Origin: Halorussus halobius
GTDB lineage: Archaea > Halobacteriota > Halobacteria > Halobacteriales > Haladaptataceae
Length of the DNA stretch: 64,000 nucleotides
Direction: 5' to 3'
Assembly: GCF_004765805.1 (NCBI RefSeq)
Contig: NZ_SBIU01000008.1
Span: 59,635 to 123,634 of the forward strand
The notes below the pieces were generated by a model. That model saw only the letters and a list, made by a program, of their open reading frames with translations. It made no database searches and was not told where the DNA came from. Shown piece after piece: positions 1 through 8,489 of the stretch (position 1 is its first letter; each line of letters begins with the position of its first letter). Made by a program: the position numbers and the translations under genes.

Positions 1-1
1 G

Positions 2-295
2 CTGAATGTTGGAACTCCCCGTGAAGAAGGAGCGCTCGCTCGCGGCGTCTTCCCACCCGAAGAGACCAACGACGCGACGTTTCGATGGTTCGGGCGACCC
101 GCGGCACACACCCGACTGTACCTGCACCGTGGCGAGTTAGGTCTCCAGGGACCCATCGAGCAGCTCCGTCTGAAAGGTTCCGGTGCCGACGACGACCTTG
201 GCGTCAGGGTGCTCCTCGATGGACAATCGGTCGAGGCGCTTACGCTCGATACGACCAGACGGGAGTACCGCGTTCAGGTGGACGGGACTAAATGA
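2..295 (+). CDS. 3' end of an unrecognised gene (partial)
   Basis: An open frame runs from the first bases of the window to a TGA at 293-295, so about 97 C-terminal residues are visible and the start lies outside. The translation has normal haloarchaeal composition: it begins LNVGTPREEGALARGVFPPE, passes through RWFGRPAAHTRLYLHRGELG, and ends with alternating hydrophobic and charged residues (VRVLLDGQSVEALTL, YRVQVDGTK). This suggests a beta-rich soluble C-terminal domain. A competing ATG-initiated frame at 85-291 gives an Arg/Pro-rich translation typical of an off-frame reading and was not used. I do not recognise the family. The gene runs towards convergent citrate synthase, with about 105 nt between the stop codons. 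Confidence 0.6.
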   Translation: MNVGTPREEGALARGVFPPEETNDATFRWFGRPAAHTRLYLHRGELGLQGPIEQLRLKGSGADDDLGVRVLLDGQSVEALTLDTTRREYRVQVDGTK

Positions 296-400
296 GCTAT
301 CCGTACCACGCGCCGAGCAGAACCGACAGGTCAGCTTCGGACTGCTGACCGAATAAGGGGAACTGCACTACCGACTACTGCGAAAGACCTTGCTGGCCGA

Positions 401-1543
401 CTACCGCTCGTCGACGCCGGTCCACGACCGCCCCGTCTCGCCGACGTACTTGCTCCGGGGGCGGATGAGCCGGTTGTCTTCCAGCTGTTCGAGCGCGTGG
501 GCGGTCCAGCCGCCCGACCGCGAGATGGCGAAGATGGTCGAGAACAGCTCGCGGGGGATGCCGATGCCGTGGAGCAGGACGGCGGTGTAGAACTCGACGT
601 TCGTGTTGAGGTCGAGGCCGGGCTTGTGCTCTTCGAGCAGGTCGACGCCGGCCTGCTCGGCCTCGCGGGCCGACTCGAAGAAGTCGGTGTTGCCGCTGTC
701 GGCGTAGAACGACTCGGCGGCGTCCGAGAGGACGGCCGCGCGCGGGTCGCGCACGTCGTACACCCGGTGGCCGAAGCCCATCAGGCGCTCGCCCGACTCC
801 AGAATCTCCTCGATGTACCCGGTGGGGTCGCCCGACTCGTGGATGTCCAGCAGCATCTCCAGCACCGGGCCGGGCGCGCCGCCGTGGAGCGGTCCCTTGA
901 GCGCGCCGATCGCGCCGGTGACCGCCGAGACCACGTCCGACTCGGTCGAGACGATGACCCGCGAGGTGAACGTCGAGGCGTTCAGCCCGTGGTCGATGAC
1001 CGCGTTGAGGTAGGTTTCGAGCCCGCGCACCTCGTCGTCGCTGGGCTCGGAGCCGGTGAGCATGTAGAGGAAGTTGGCGGCGTGGCCGAGGTCCTCGTTC
1101 GGCTCGACGGGCTCCTCGCCGTTCCGGAGCCGCCAGTAGGCGGCCGCGATGGTCGGCATCTGGGCGACGACGAGCCGGGAGTCGAGTTCGGGGTCCTCGG
1201 TCTCGTCGGCCCCGCGCGAGAGGCTCGCGGCGGCGGTGCCCATCCGGAGCGCGTCCATGGCGGGCACCGCCTGGTCGGCCGCGACTTCGAGGACGGCCAG
1301 CGTCTCCTCGCGGATGGTGCGTCGGCTGGCGAGGTCGTCTCGGAACGAGTCGAGCTCCGAGGCTGTGGGCAGTTCGTCGTTGTAGAGGAGGTACAGCGTC
1401 TCCTCGTAGGACGCGTTGGGCGCGAGCTCCTCGACCGGATAGCCGCCGATGACGAGGTTCCCGTTCTGCCCGTCGATGGTGCTCAGCCGCGTCTCCGCGA
1501 CGGTGACGCCTTCGAGACCCTTGTGGACGGTATCGTCTGCCAT
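401..1543 (-). CDS. citZ: citrate synthase
   Basis: Condenses acetyl-CoA with oxaloacetate to citrate, the entry step of the oxidative TCA cycle, in the cytoplasm. The 380-residue product has the usual length of prokaryotic citrate synthases. Visible motifs are the GPLHGGAPGPV segment (His220), the GFGHRVY motif (His259) and the C-terminal RPRSKYVG phosphate-binding Arg region; His185 lies in an earlier conserved patch. At the position of the catalytic Asp (usually NVDFY) the sequence reads NVEFY (Glu317). The start is set by the ATG and by an AT-rich promoter 25 to 30 nt upstream. A 2-methylcitrate synthase activity cannot be excluded from sequence, but no prp genes are nearby. Confidence 0.95.
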   Translation of the reverse strand: MADDTVHKGLEGVTVAETRLSTIDGQNGNLVIGGYPVEELAPNASYEETLYLLYNDELPTASELDSFRDDLASRRTIREETLAVLEVAADQAVPAMDALRMGTAAASLSRGADETEDPELDSRLVVAQMPTIAAAYWRLRNGEEPVEPNEDLGHAANFLYMLTGSEPSDDEVRGLETYLNAVIDHGLNASTFTSRVIVSTESDVVSAVTGAIGALKGPLHGGAPGPVLEMLLDIHESGDPTGYIEEILESGERLMGFGHRVYDVRDPRAAVLSDAAESFYADSGNTDFFESAREAEQAGVDLLEEHKPGLDLNTNVEFYTAVLLHGIGIPRELFSTIFAISRSGGWTAHALEQLEDNRLIRPRSKYVGETGRSWTGVDER

Positions 1544-1559
1544 ATCCCGTATCTTCCCC

Positions 1560-1593
1560 CGGACCGTAAATAATACCTGTTATTCGTGGTCCG
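1560..1593 (-). promoter_or_regulatory. promoter region of citrate synthase with imperfect inverted repeat
   Basis: An AT-rich block (TATTATTTAC read on the minus strand) lies 25-30 nt upstream of the citrate synthase ATG, as expected for a leaderless haloarchaeal promoter. It sits inside an inverted repeat with 14-nt arms (CGGACCGTAAATAA at 1560-1573 and TTATTCGTGGTCCG at 1580-1593, 12 of 14 positions complementary) around a 6-nt spacer. The overlap with the TATA box would suit a repressor or activator site; no regulator is identified. Confidence 0.45.
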
Positions 1594-1740
1594 TCCGAAG
1601 CGGCCGGTCCGGGGAATCGACCCGGTCCCTGCTCCGAGCCGCTCGCCGGTACCGACCGAACCTAAATCGGTTTATGGCGAGCGCGCAAAGCGGACCGACT
1701 GTGCCGTCATCATGACCGACCCACCGGCTCCGCTCCCACC

Positions 1741-3996
1741 ATGACAGCCGCGGACGCGCTCGAGGCGTGGGGTCGCGGCGGTCGCGCGTACCGGCGATTC
1801 ACGGCGACCGCCGAGCGATTGCTCGACCGCGACCCGGCGCTCGGACGCGCCCTGTCGGCGTGGACGGCGTTCGTCGTCGAGAGTCACGGCGACGTGTTCG
1901 CGCGAATGGACGCCGAACGCCCCCGCGAGCGACTGTTCGTGGACGCGCTCTACTACGACTTCGTGGTAGACGGACTCCTCACCGCGGCCGAGGAGACGCT
2001 CGGATTCGAAGTGACGAATCCGGGCCCGCGCGGTCCCGCCGACGCGCTCGACGTCGACTTCGGGTCGCTCGGCTCGAAGGTGGCCGACGCCGCGTCGGTG
2101 TCCGGCCCGGCCGCGACCGACCTCGACCGGGAGGACCTGCTCGACGCCGGCGTGAGCGACCTCCGGGCGCTCTACGAGTCGGTCCTCGCCCGGGAGGCGC
2201 GGCTCGCGCTCGGCGAGTACAACACGCCCCGGGGCGTGGCCGAGCTCGCGGTCGAGCAGCTGGACGTCGGCGCGCCGACCGAGACGTTCCTCGACCCCGG
2301 GTGCGGTTCGGGGGTCTTCCTCGCGGCCGCCATCGACCGGAAGCGCGAGGCGCTCGCGGGCGAGCGCGCGCCGGCGGACGTAGTCGACGCCGTCACCGAG
2401 TCGGTCCTCGGAATCGACCTCAACCCGGTCACGGTCGAGAGCGCGAAACTGGGCTACGTCCTGGCGCTGGGGCCCGAACTCGCGGCCGCCGACGCGCCCG
2501 AAGTCGAGGTGCCGGTGTTCCTCGGGGACGCGCTCGCGCTGACGCGCGAGGACCCGCTTGCGGTCGACGAGTTCGGGACCGAACGCGCGAGGGCCGACCA
2601 GTCCGGGACGTTCGCGGTCGACCACCTCGTCGGCAACCCGCCGTGGACGACGTGGGCCGACCTCACCGACCGGCTCAAGGACGCGTGGCGGGACACGTAC
2701 GTCGAGTCGCTCGACCTGTTTCCCCACGGCGGGGCGGCGGCGCGGCTGGGCCACGGCAACGACGACGTGTCGGTCCAGTTCGCGCTGGTCTGCGTCCGCC
2801 GCTACCTCCGGGCGGGCGGCGACGCCGCGTTCGTGTTGAAACGCGACGCGATGAAGGGGCCGGCCGGGACGCTGCTCCGGAGCCAGCGCGTGGGCGACCG
2901 GTCGGTCGCAGTGCGGTCGGTGCAGGACTTCACCGACCTCCGGCCGTTCGGCGACCAGGTCGATGCCGGAGCGGCCGTCTACGCCCTCTCGGCCGACGAC
3001 GACCCCGAGTTCCCGATTCGAGCGACCGCGTGGACGCGGGAGTCGGGTTCGGGGGCGCGTGAGACCGACGCGCCGGCGTTTTCGAGCGCCGACGCGATGC
3101 GGGCCTCGCTGGCCCGGGCGGAGACGAGCCTCGTCCCGGTCGAGCCCGACGACCCGACCTCGGCGTGGGTGCGGCGGGACGCCGAGCGGCGCGCGCTCGG
3201 CGACTGTCACCACGAGATACGCCACGGGCTGAAAGACGACGCCAAGGACGTGTTCTCGGTCGAGGCCGGCGACCTCGCGGCCCTCGACGCCGACCTCGTG
3301 TATCCGTACCTCCGGTCGAAACACGTCGTCAAGTACGGGCTGTTCGGCCACGACCGCCACCTCGTGCCGATGGCGCGGGCGGGCGAGGACAACGAGGACG
3401 AACTCCGGAGCCGGTATCCCGACACCTACGACTATCTGGCGCGCCACCGCGACCGACTGGAAGCGCGCGGGTCGTCGTGGCTCGACCGGGGGCCGTTCTA
3501 CAGCCTGTTCGGTCTCGGCGAGTACACGTGGGCCGACTACAAGGTGGTGTGGTGTCGGCTCGGGTTCAAGCCCCACTTCGCGGTGGTCTCGACGGTCGCG
3601 GACCCCGAACTCGGCGAGCGGCCGGTCGTGCCGGGCGACCACTGCATGTTCGTGGCCTGTGAGGACGAGCACGAGGCGCACTTTCTGACCGCGCTCCTGA
3701 ATTCGGCCCCGTACCAGACGTGCCTGCGCGACCTCGCCTCGGAGGGGAAGGCCAGCCTCTCGAAGTCGGTGGTCTCGAAGCTCGCGCTGCCGGCGTATCG
3801 GGGGACGCCCGACCAGCGACGGCTGGCCGACCTCTCGATGGCGGCCCACGACATCGTCCCCGAGCACGTCGACGTGAGCAAGCGCGAGTACAACCGGACC
3901 ACCATCGACGAACTGGCGGCGGTGCAGGCCGAAATCGACGACCTCGTCGAGGAACTGCTGGCTGACGGTGTGTTGAGTCCGGACGAAACGGGGTGA
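1741..3996 (+). CDS. N6-adenine DNA methyltransferase-like protein (type IIG/Eco57I-like)
   Basis: A 751-residue protein with the two hallmarks of adenine-N6 DNA methyltransferases: the SAM-binding motif I DPGCGSG at residues 185-191, preceded by the EYNTPRGVAELA element usual in N6_Mtase/Eco57I enzymes, and the catalytic NPPW motif at residues 299-302. About 400 residues follow, enough for a target-recognition domain, while the roughly 160 residues ahead carry no motif I recognise. No restriction, specificity or BREX/DISARM partner gene adjoins it: citrate synthase lies upstream and divergent, guaAA lies downstream. It is therefore either an orphan methylase or a single-chain type IIG enzyme; I did not identify a nuclease PD-(D/E)XK motif with confidence. 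Confidence 0.8.
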   Translation: MTAADALEAWGRGGRAYRRFTATAERLLDRDPALGRALSAWTAFVVESHGDVFARMDAERPRERLFVDALYYDFVVDGLLTAAEETLGFEVTNPGPRGPADALDVDFGSLGSKVADAASVSGPAATDLDREDLLDAGVSDLRALYESVLAREARLALGEYNTPRGVAELAVEQLDVGAPTETFLDPGCGSGVFLAAAIDRKREALAGERAPADVVDAVTESVLGIDLNPVTVESAKLGYVLALGPELAAADAPEVEVPVFLGDALALTREDPLAVDEFGTERARADQSGTFAVDHLVGNPPWTTWADLTDRLKDAWRDTYVESLDLFPHGGAAARLGHGNDDVSVQFALVCVRRYLRAGGDAAFVLKRDAMKGPAGTLLRSQRVGDRSVAVRSVQDFTDLRPFGDQVDAGAAVYALSADDDPEFPIRATAWTRESGSGARETDAPAFSSADAMRASLARAETSLVPVEPDDPTSAWVRRDAERRALGDCHHEIRHGLKDDAKDVFSVEAGDLAALDADLVYPYLRSKHVVKYGLFGHDRHLVPMARAGEDNEDELRSRYPDTYDYLARHRDRLEARGSSWLDRGPFYSLFGLGEYTWADYKVVWCRLGFKPHFAVVSTVADPELGERPVVPGDHCMFVACEDEHEAHFLTALLNSAPYQTCLRDLASEGKASLSKSVVSKLALPAYRGTPDQRRLADLSMAAHDIVPEHVDVSKREYNRTTIDELAAVQAEIDDLVEELLADGVLSPDETG

Positions 3997-4143
3997 CGGA
4001 ATCGTTCCAGTTTGGAGCCGTCGCGTCCCCTGTCGGTGACGACGTGACTTGCACCGGTCGCTCGGCGTGCGCTGGCGAGACCTCGTGTCGAGCCAATTCG
4101 CGCGAGGGCTGAGTAGCGCAGGCCGAAGGCCGAGCAACGCAAG

Positions 4144-4378
4144 CGGTTGGGGAGGACGAGGTGCCGTGCTGCGCGGTCGCGGAGCGGTGCGGTCACTCAT
4201 AGCCCGAGGTAGAAGCTAGCTCGGATACGCTCGGAACGACAGAGACGCTATCGTGAAGCTAGCTCGGATACGCTCGGAACAACAGAGACGCTATCGTGAA
4301 GCTAGCTACTGCCTCAACAAATGAGCGACCGCACCGCTCCGCGACCGCACAACGGGAACCTCACGCCGCCCCAGCCTC
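4144..4378. repeat. palindromic repeat element, copy 1
   Basis: A long imperfect inverted repeat fills the gap between the methyltransferase gene and guaAA. The arm 4171-4200 (ending GGTGCGGTCACTCAT) is complementary at about 28 of 30 positions to 4321-4350 (beginning ATGAGCGACCGCACC). Outer segments GGTTGGGGAGGACGAGG and CCTCACGCCGCCCCAGCC also pair, and inner segments carry AGCTAGCT. The centre holds a tandem 43-bp repeat. The same plan recurs at 29146-29352 and 49997-50197. GC-rich flanks reach roughly 4080-4560 and include GACGCCAGCGCGCGCC, found inverted near 31061. No gene is visible in 3997-4670. Confidence 0.7.
4212..4307. repeat. 43-bp tandem repeat inside element copy 1
   Basis: Two head-to-tail 43-bp units (4212-4254 and 4255-4297) differ by one base (AACGAC versus AACAAC) and are followed by the first 10 bp of a third unit (GAAGCTAGCT, 4298-4307). 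Each unit begins GAAGCTAGCTCGGATACG. The centre of copy 2 starts with nearly the same sequence, so this looks like a local duplication of the element's core. Confidence 0.85.
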
Positions 4379-4670
4379 GGGGCGCACGAACGCGCCCCGC
4401 CACCGTCAGAGGCGAGCGCTGACGAGCCCTCGCTCGCGTCCGCTCACGAGGACCTCGCGCGCCTGGGCGCGACCACTGACGGGTCGCGCCGTGGGAGACA
4501 CGCTCCCACCAGCCTTGTCTCGCTCCGCTCGACAAGACGCCAGCGCGCGCCGGACCGACGCAAGGTACAATACGAGCGAGACGTGAGCGTCGATAGTCCG
4601 CTGTTGCGACTCTACGCCCTCCCCGCCGCCACCGAACGCCTTTAGTGCGACTGCTGACTACGCCCCTCCA

Positions 4671-5219
4671 ATGACTCGCATCCTCGTGGTGGACAACCAC
4701 GGACAGTTCACGCACCTCGAACACCGCGCGCTCCGGGACATGGGCGTCGACACCGAGATCGTCGACAACGACACGCCACCGGCGGACCTCGACGCCGACG
4801 GCCTCGTCCTCTCCGGGGGCCCGAGCATGGACGACGTCGGCAACTGCGCCGACTACCTCGACCTCGACGTGCCCGTGCTGGGCATCTGTCTGGGGATGCA
4901 GGCCATGGCCGAGATTCTGGGCGGCGAGGTCGGGTCGGGCGACTACGGCGGCTACGCCGACGTGACCGTCGAGGTGCTCGACGACGACGACCCCGTGGTC
5001 GGGTCGCTCGCGCCCGAGACCCGCGTGTGGGCGAGCCACGCCGACGAGGTGACGGCGGTGCCCGACGGGTTCGCCCGCACCGCGACCAGCGACGTCTGCG
5101 ACGTCGAGGCGATGGCCGACCCCGACCGAGACCTGTACGGCGTCCAGTGGCATCCCGAGGTGGCCCACACCGCCGAGGGCGAGGAACTGTTCGAGAACTT
5201 CCTCGCGGTCTGCGAGTAG
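4671..5219 (+). CDS. guaAA: GMP synthase (glutamine-hydrolysing) subunit A
   Basis: Class I glutamine amidotransferase subunit of the two-subunit archaeal GMP synthase. It releases ammonia from glutamine for the ATP-pyrophosphatase subunit (GuaAB), which aminates XMP to GMP. The 182-residue length is typical of the separate archaeal subunit. The catalytic triad is visible: Cys73 in GICLGMQ, and His161 and Glu163 in QWHPEV. Conserved LSGGP is at 47-51. The synthetase subunit is not in this window. Upstream lies repeat element copy 1, so the promoter must sit in or just after it. A DUF2070 gene follows on the same strand after 90 nt. Confidence 0.95.
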   Translation: MTRILVVDNHGQFTHLEHRALRDMGVDTEIVDNDTPPADLDADGLVLSGGPSMDDVGNCADYLDLDVPVLGICLGMQAMAEILGGEVGSGDYGGYADVTVEVLDDDDPVVGSLAPETRVWASHADEVTAVPDGFARTATSDVCDVEAMADPDRDLYGVQWHPEVAHTAEGEELFENFLAVCE

Positions 5220-5309
5220 TCGCGGCGCTCACGCCAACTCGACCGGACGCAACTCGTCGGCCGGTGGCAAGTAGTACCTTTTAAGCGTGCGCCCTCGTAC
5301 TTCCTCGAC

Positions 5310-7337
5310 ATGACAGCGACGCAGGGCGACCTCGCCAGCCTGTCGCGGTACGTCTTCCGCGCGCCGCGGTGGTACGCCAGCGTGGCGTTCGCGCTGCTCG
5401 TGGCCGGCGTCGCGGGCGTGGGGGCGTTCGACTCGCGGTTCGTCCTCGAGGACGCGTGGCAGGGGGTGTTCTTCATCGGCGTGCCGACCGTCGTCGCCAG
5501 CTTGGTGACCACGCCCGTCGACCGGGAACTCGGCGGGCAGTTGACCTACAACCGGTCGTCGCTGCTGGCGCTGACCTGCGAGGTGCTCATCGTCGCCATC
5601 ATGGCGGGAACGGGAGCCGTTGCCCACTTCGTGCCCGGACTGGGTCAGGGGTTCGTCTTCGACGCACTCATCGTGGGGCTGGCGTCGGTGTTCGCGCTCC
5701 GACTGCTGATAGTGATGGCGGTGTCGGGCACGTCGGTCGTCGTCGCCGCGATTCCGGCCAGCGTCCAGACCGCCACGGCCGCCCTGCTGTTTTTCATCTA
5801 CAGCGGGACGTTGCGCTACCTCGAACTCGGCGGCGGCCCGGTGATCGACATCCTGCTCATGCGCTCGGACGAGGCACCGCCCGAACTCGGCGTCATCGTC
5901 CCCGTCGACTTCGCGCTGCTGGGCATCATGTGCGTCATCTACGGCGTGGCGGTGTGGGCGTTCGTCGCGTTCATCGACCGGCCGTGGAAGCGCAGCCTCG
6001 ACGTGAGCGTACTCGACTTCGTCAGCGGCTTCATCGGTCACATCGCCGAGGGCACCCGCGAACTGGAGGACTTCTTCGAGACCATCGGCGAGGAGGCGGT
6101 CGTCCCGGTCACGGTGCTGTCGTTCCGCCGGCCGGACGAGGACGCGTCGGCCGACGGGAACGCCGACGGCGCGTCGGCCGCCGAAGGCTCCGACGACCGC
6201 GAGAAGGCCCGGTTCGTCCTGCCGATGATACACCCCGGCCCGATGGGGGAGATCGGCGGCGGCAACCTGCCCGAGCGCGTGGCGCTGGAGGCCGACGGGC
6301 TGGCGTTCCCGCCCCACGCGACCGCCGGCCACGACTTCAACCTCGTCACCGAGCGCGAGGTCGACGCCCTCATCGAGACCGCCCGCGAGGCCCACGGGAA
6401 CATCGAGTACCACGACACTGCGACGCCGAGCGTCCGGGTCCAGGAGGGCGACGCCAAGGTCGTCGGGCAGGGGTTCGGGGACGACGCGCTGCTGGTGGGG
6501 ACGTTCTCGCCGGTCTGCACCGACGACGTCTCGTACGCGGTCGGGCTGTCGGCGGCCGCCGAGGCCCGGTCGGCCGGCGTCGATGACGTGATGCTCGTGG
6601 ACGCCCACAACTGCAACGACGGGCTCGACGGTCCCGACCTCGGCCACGTCCACCCCGGCAGCGAACGGTCGTTCGAGATGATGCGGGCGGCGGGCGCGGC
6701 GGGCGACCGACTCGCGGACGCCGACTGCGGGCCCCTCCGGCTCGGGGTCGCGTGGGACGAGACCGACTGGGAACCCCGCGACGGCATCGGCCCGCTCGGG
6801 GTCCGAGTCGCGGTCCTCGACGTCGGCGACCACCGCACCGCCTACGTGCTGGTCGACGGCAACAACATGGAGCCCGGGCTTCGGGACCGCATCGTGGCGC
6901 GGCTCACCGACGACGCCGACTCGACCGCCGGGGCGACGGACCCGCCGGCCGAGTCGTCCGAACCGGCCGCCGCGGAGCCGACCCCTCGCGCCGACGGCGC
7001 GCGGCCCCCGACCGCCGACGCGGCCGAAGTGATGACCACCGACACCCACGTCGTGAACCAGGTCGAGGCGTCGAATCAGGTGGGCGAGTCCATCGACGAC
7101 GACGAGCTCGTTGCGCTGGTCGACCGACTGGTCGCGGAGGCGACCGCGGACCTCGAGCCGGTCGAGGCCGGCATGGCGAGCGAGCGCGCCGAGGTGACGG
7201 TGTTCGGCAACGACCGGACGGAGACGCTCGCGAGCCACGCCAACGCCGTCATCTCGATGGGCGCGGCGCTGGCGGCGGTCGTCGTGCTGGCCGCGATGGT
7301 CATCAGCTTCCTCATCTTCCTGCTCGCGGGGGCGTAG
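5310..7337 (+). CDS. DUF2070 family membrane protein
   Basis: A 675-residue archaeal protein. The N-terminal third (about residues 20-220) holds several hydrophobic helices, the middle is a large soluble domain with conserved patches such as MIHPGPMGEIGGGNLP and DAHNC, and a final transmembrane helix lies at about 640-672. This layout matches the DUF2070 family of unknown function. A Ser/Thr/Pro/Ala-rich acidic insert (about residues 535-575) interrupts the soluble part. It is the second gene on this strand after guaAA but has its own spacing, so co-transcription is uncertain. No enzymatic role is assigned. Confidence 0.85.
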   Translation: MTATQGDLASLSRYVFRAPRWYASVAFALLVAGVAGVGAFDSRFVLEDAWQGVFFIGVPTVVASLVTTPVDRELGGQLTYNRSSLLALTCEVLIVAIMAGTGAVAHFVPGLGQGFVFDALIVGLASVFALRLLIVMAVSGTSVVVAAIPASVQTATAALLFFIYSGTLRYLELGGGPVIDILLMRSDEAPPELGVIVPVDFALLGIMCVIYGVAVWAFVAFIDRPWKRSLDVSVLDFVSGFIGHIAEGTRELEDFFETIGEEAVVPVTVLSFRRPDEDASADGNADGASAAEGSDDREKARFVLPMIHPGPMGEIGGGNLPERVALEADGLAFPPHATAGHDFNLVTEREVDALIETAREAHGNIEYHDTATPSVRVQEGDAKVVGQGFGDDALLVGTFSPVCTDDVSYAVGLSAAAEARSAGVDDVMLVDAHNCNDGLDGPDLGHVHPGSERSFEMMRAAGAAGDRLADADCGPLRLGVAWDETDWEPRDGIGPLGVRVAVLDVGDHRTAYVLVDGNNMEPGLRDRIVARLTDDADSTAGATDPPAESSEPAAAEPTPRADGARPPTADAAEVMTTDTHVVNQVEASNQVGESIDDDELVALVDRLVAEATADLEPVEAGMASERAEVTVFGNDRTETLASHANAVISMGAALAAVVVLAAMVISFLIFLLAGA

Positions 7338-7471
7338 CGCGGCCGACGGCGACCAGGGACCGACCCGCCGGCGCGCGGCGGTCGACGTCCGGGGTTCGGT
7401 GGCTGGGTCGCCGGTGCGTCGCCCCGGCCACCTCTGGATGCCATGGGACCGGTCGCGAGGTTCGAGCGCGA

Positions 7472-8119
7472 TCACTCGTCGTGTATCAGCGTGCTCCGGA
7501 CGAGGTTGGCGTACCCCCGGTGGAGTCGCGCCGACGCGGCGTTCGCCGAGATGTCGAGTTCGTCGGCCAGTTCGCCGAGCGATATCGCCCCGGGAACCTC
7601 GAAGTACCCCCGCTCGTAGGCGGTCACGAGCGCCTCGCGCTGCTCGTCGGTCACGCCGTACCGACCGAACGCCTCGGAGTGGGTCGCGCCGTGGAGCCGG
7701 CGGAGCTCGAACGAGAGGTCGTGGGTCGCCGCGTGGTCCTGGAACGACGAGAGCGCCGCCTCGTCCGGGAACAGAATCTCGACGAACCAGTCGCCGTCCT
7801 CGCTGGTCGCCTGGAGGATGGTCGCCTCCGACTCCGAGACGGCGTAGACGATGCTTCTGGCGTCGCGCGCCCACGTCACTCGGTAGAGGCGCTCGTCGTC
7901 GTGGCCCTCGACGGTGACGACGTCGTCGACCGTCGGGTCGTCGTCCAGCGCCGCCTCGAACGCCTCGAAGTCGCCGCCCGCCCCCCAGAAGTACGGAGTC
8001 ACCTCTTCGTCCTCGACGGCGACCCGTTCGATCTCGACCCGCATCTCCGGAACGGCCCCGAGCGTCCGGTCGAGCAGGAAGTCGGCCGCCGGAACGTCGA
8101 ACGCGGTGAGGATGCTCAC
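7472..8119 (-). CDS. HTH-10 (Bat-type) transcriptional regulator
   Basis: A 215-residue protein whose C-terminus carries the haloarchaeal HTH-10 domain: GVTDEQREALVTAYERGYFE followed by LGELADELDISANAASARLH, the usual helix-turn-helix of bacterio-opsin-activator-like regulators. The N-terminal 150 residues lack PAS or GAF motifs and resemble the bacterioopsin-activator sensor region common in short members. It probably binds DNA in response to an unknown signal. Its target cannot be read from context: DUF2070 is convergent and about 135 nt away, and a 34-codon gene lies beyond its 5' side. Confidence 0.85.
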   Translation of the reverse strand: MSILTAFDVPAADFLLDRTLGAVPEMRVEIERVAVEDEEVTPYFWGAGGDFEAFEAALDDDPTVDDVVTVEGHDDERLYRVTWARDARSIVYAVSESEATILQATSEDGDWFVEILFPDEAALSSFQDHAATHDLSFELRRLHGATHSEAFGRYGVTDEQREALVTAYERGYFEVPGAISLGELADELDISANAASARLHRGYANLVRSTLIHDE

Positions 8120-8384
8120 GGCGGACGCTCGACGAGGACAGACATCAATTGCACGATTTAGTTGAACCCGTTCCGGGCGCGAGCCGACGATTCATCGACG
8201 AGACGTGCGACTGGGCGTCGATAGCGCGGTCGGCACCCGTCGCGGCCGAAAGAACACCGCAAGGTACCCCTACCCGCGGTAATTCATCGACACCGGAGGT
8301 ACGTAATAGGTCTTGTGGTGCGTTCGTCGGAGCGACGCAGGCCGGAAGCGAGACGGGACTCGGCCGGTCACGCCGTGGCGAACC

Positions 8385-8489
8385 TCAGCCGTCGTCGGTC
8401 TCCGGGCGCAGCTGGTCGGGCGTGCGCTCGTAGCGCGGCGTCGAGACGAACCGGGCGATGCGTTCGCGCTCTTCCTCGGAGAGGGCCAT
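8385..8489 (-). CDS. 34-residue small protein
   Basis: An ATG frame of 34 codons plus TGA, reading MALSEEERERIARFVSTPRY followed by ERTPDQLRPETDDG. The acidic, amphipathic composition and good codon pattern differ from the surrounding non-coding DNA. Similar very short proteins beginning with a SEEERERIA-like helix and a YERTPDQL stretch are, as far as I recall, found in other haloarchaea, but I cannot verify that here. Function unknown. Confidence 0.5.
   Translation of the reverse strand: MALSEEERERIARFVSTPRYERTPDQLRPETDDG

Noticed and set aside
85..291. 68-codon ATG frame at the left edge
   Set aside because: Arg/Pro-rich; the overlapping frame ending at 295 has far better protein character and is taken as the 3' end of a gene that starts outside the window.
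1741..3996. Methyltransferase gene as part of a BREX, DISARM or type I restriction system
   Set aside because: None of the partner genes of those systems lies nearby; neighbours are citrate synthase and guaAA.
5229..7874. A long open frame antisense to the DUF2070 gene
   Set aside because: Arg/Gly-rich shadow of the real gene, with no recognisable domain and crossing gene borders.
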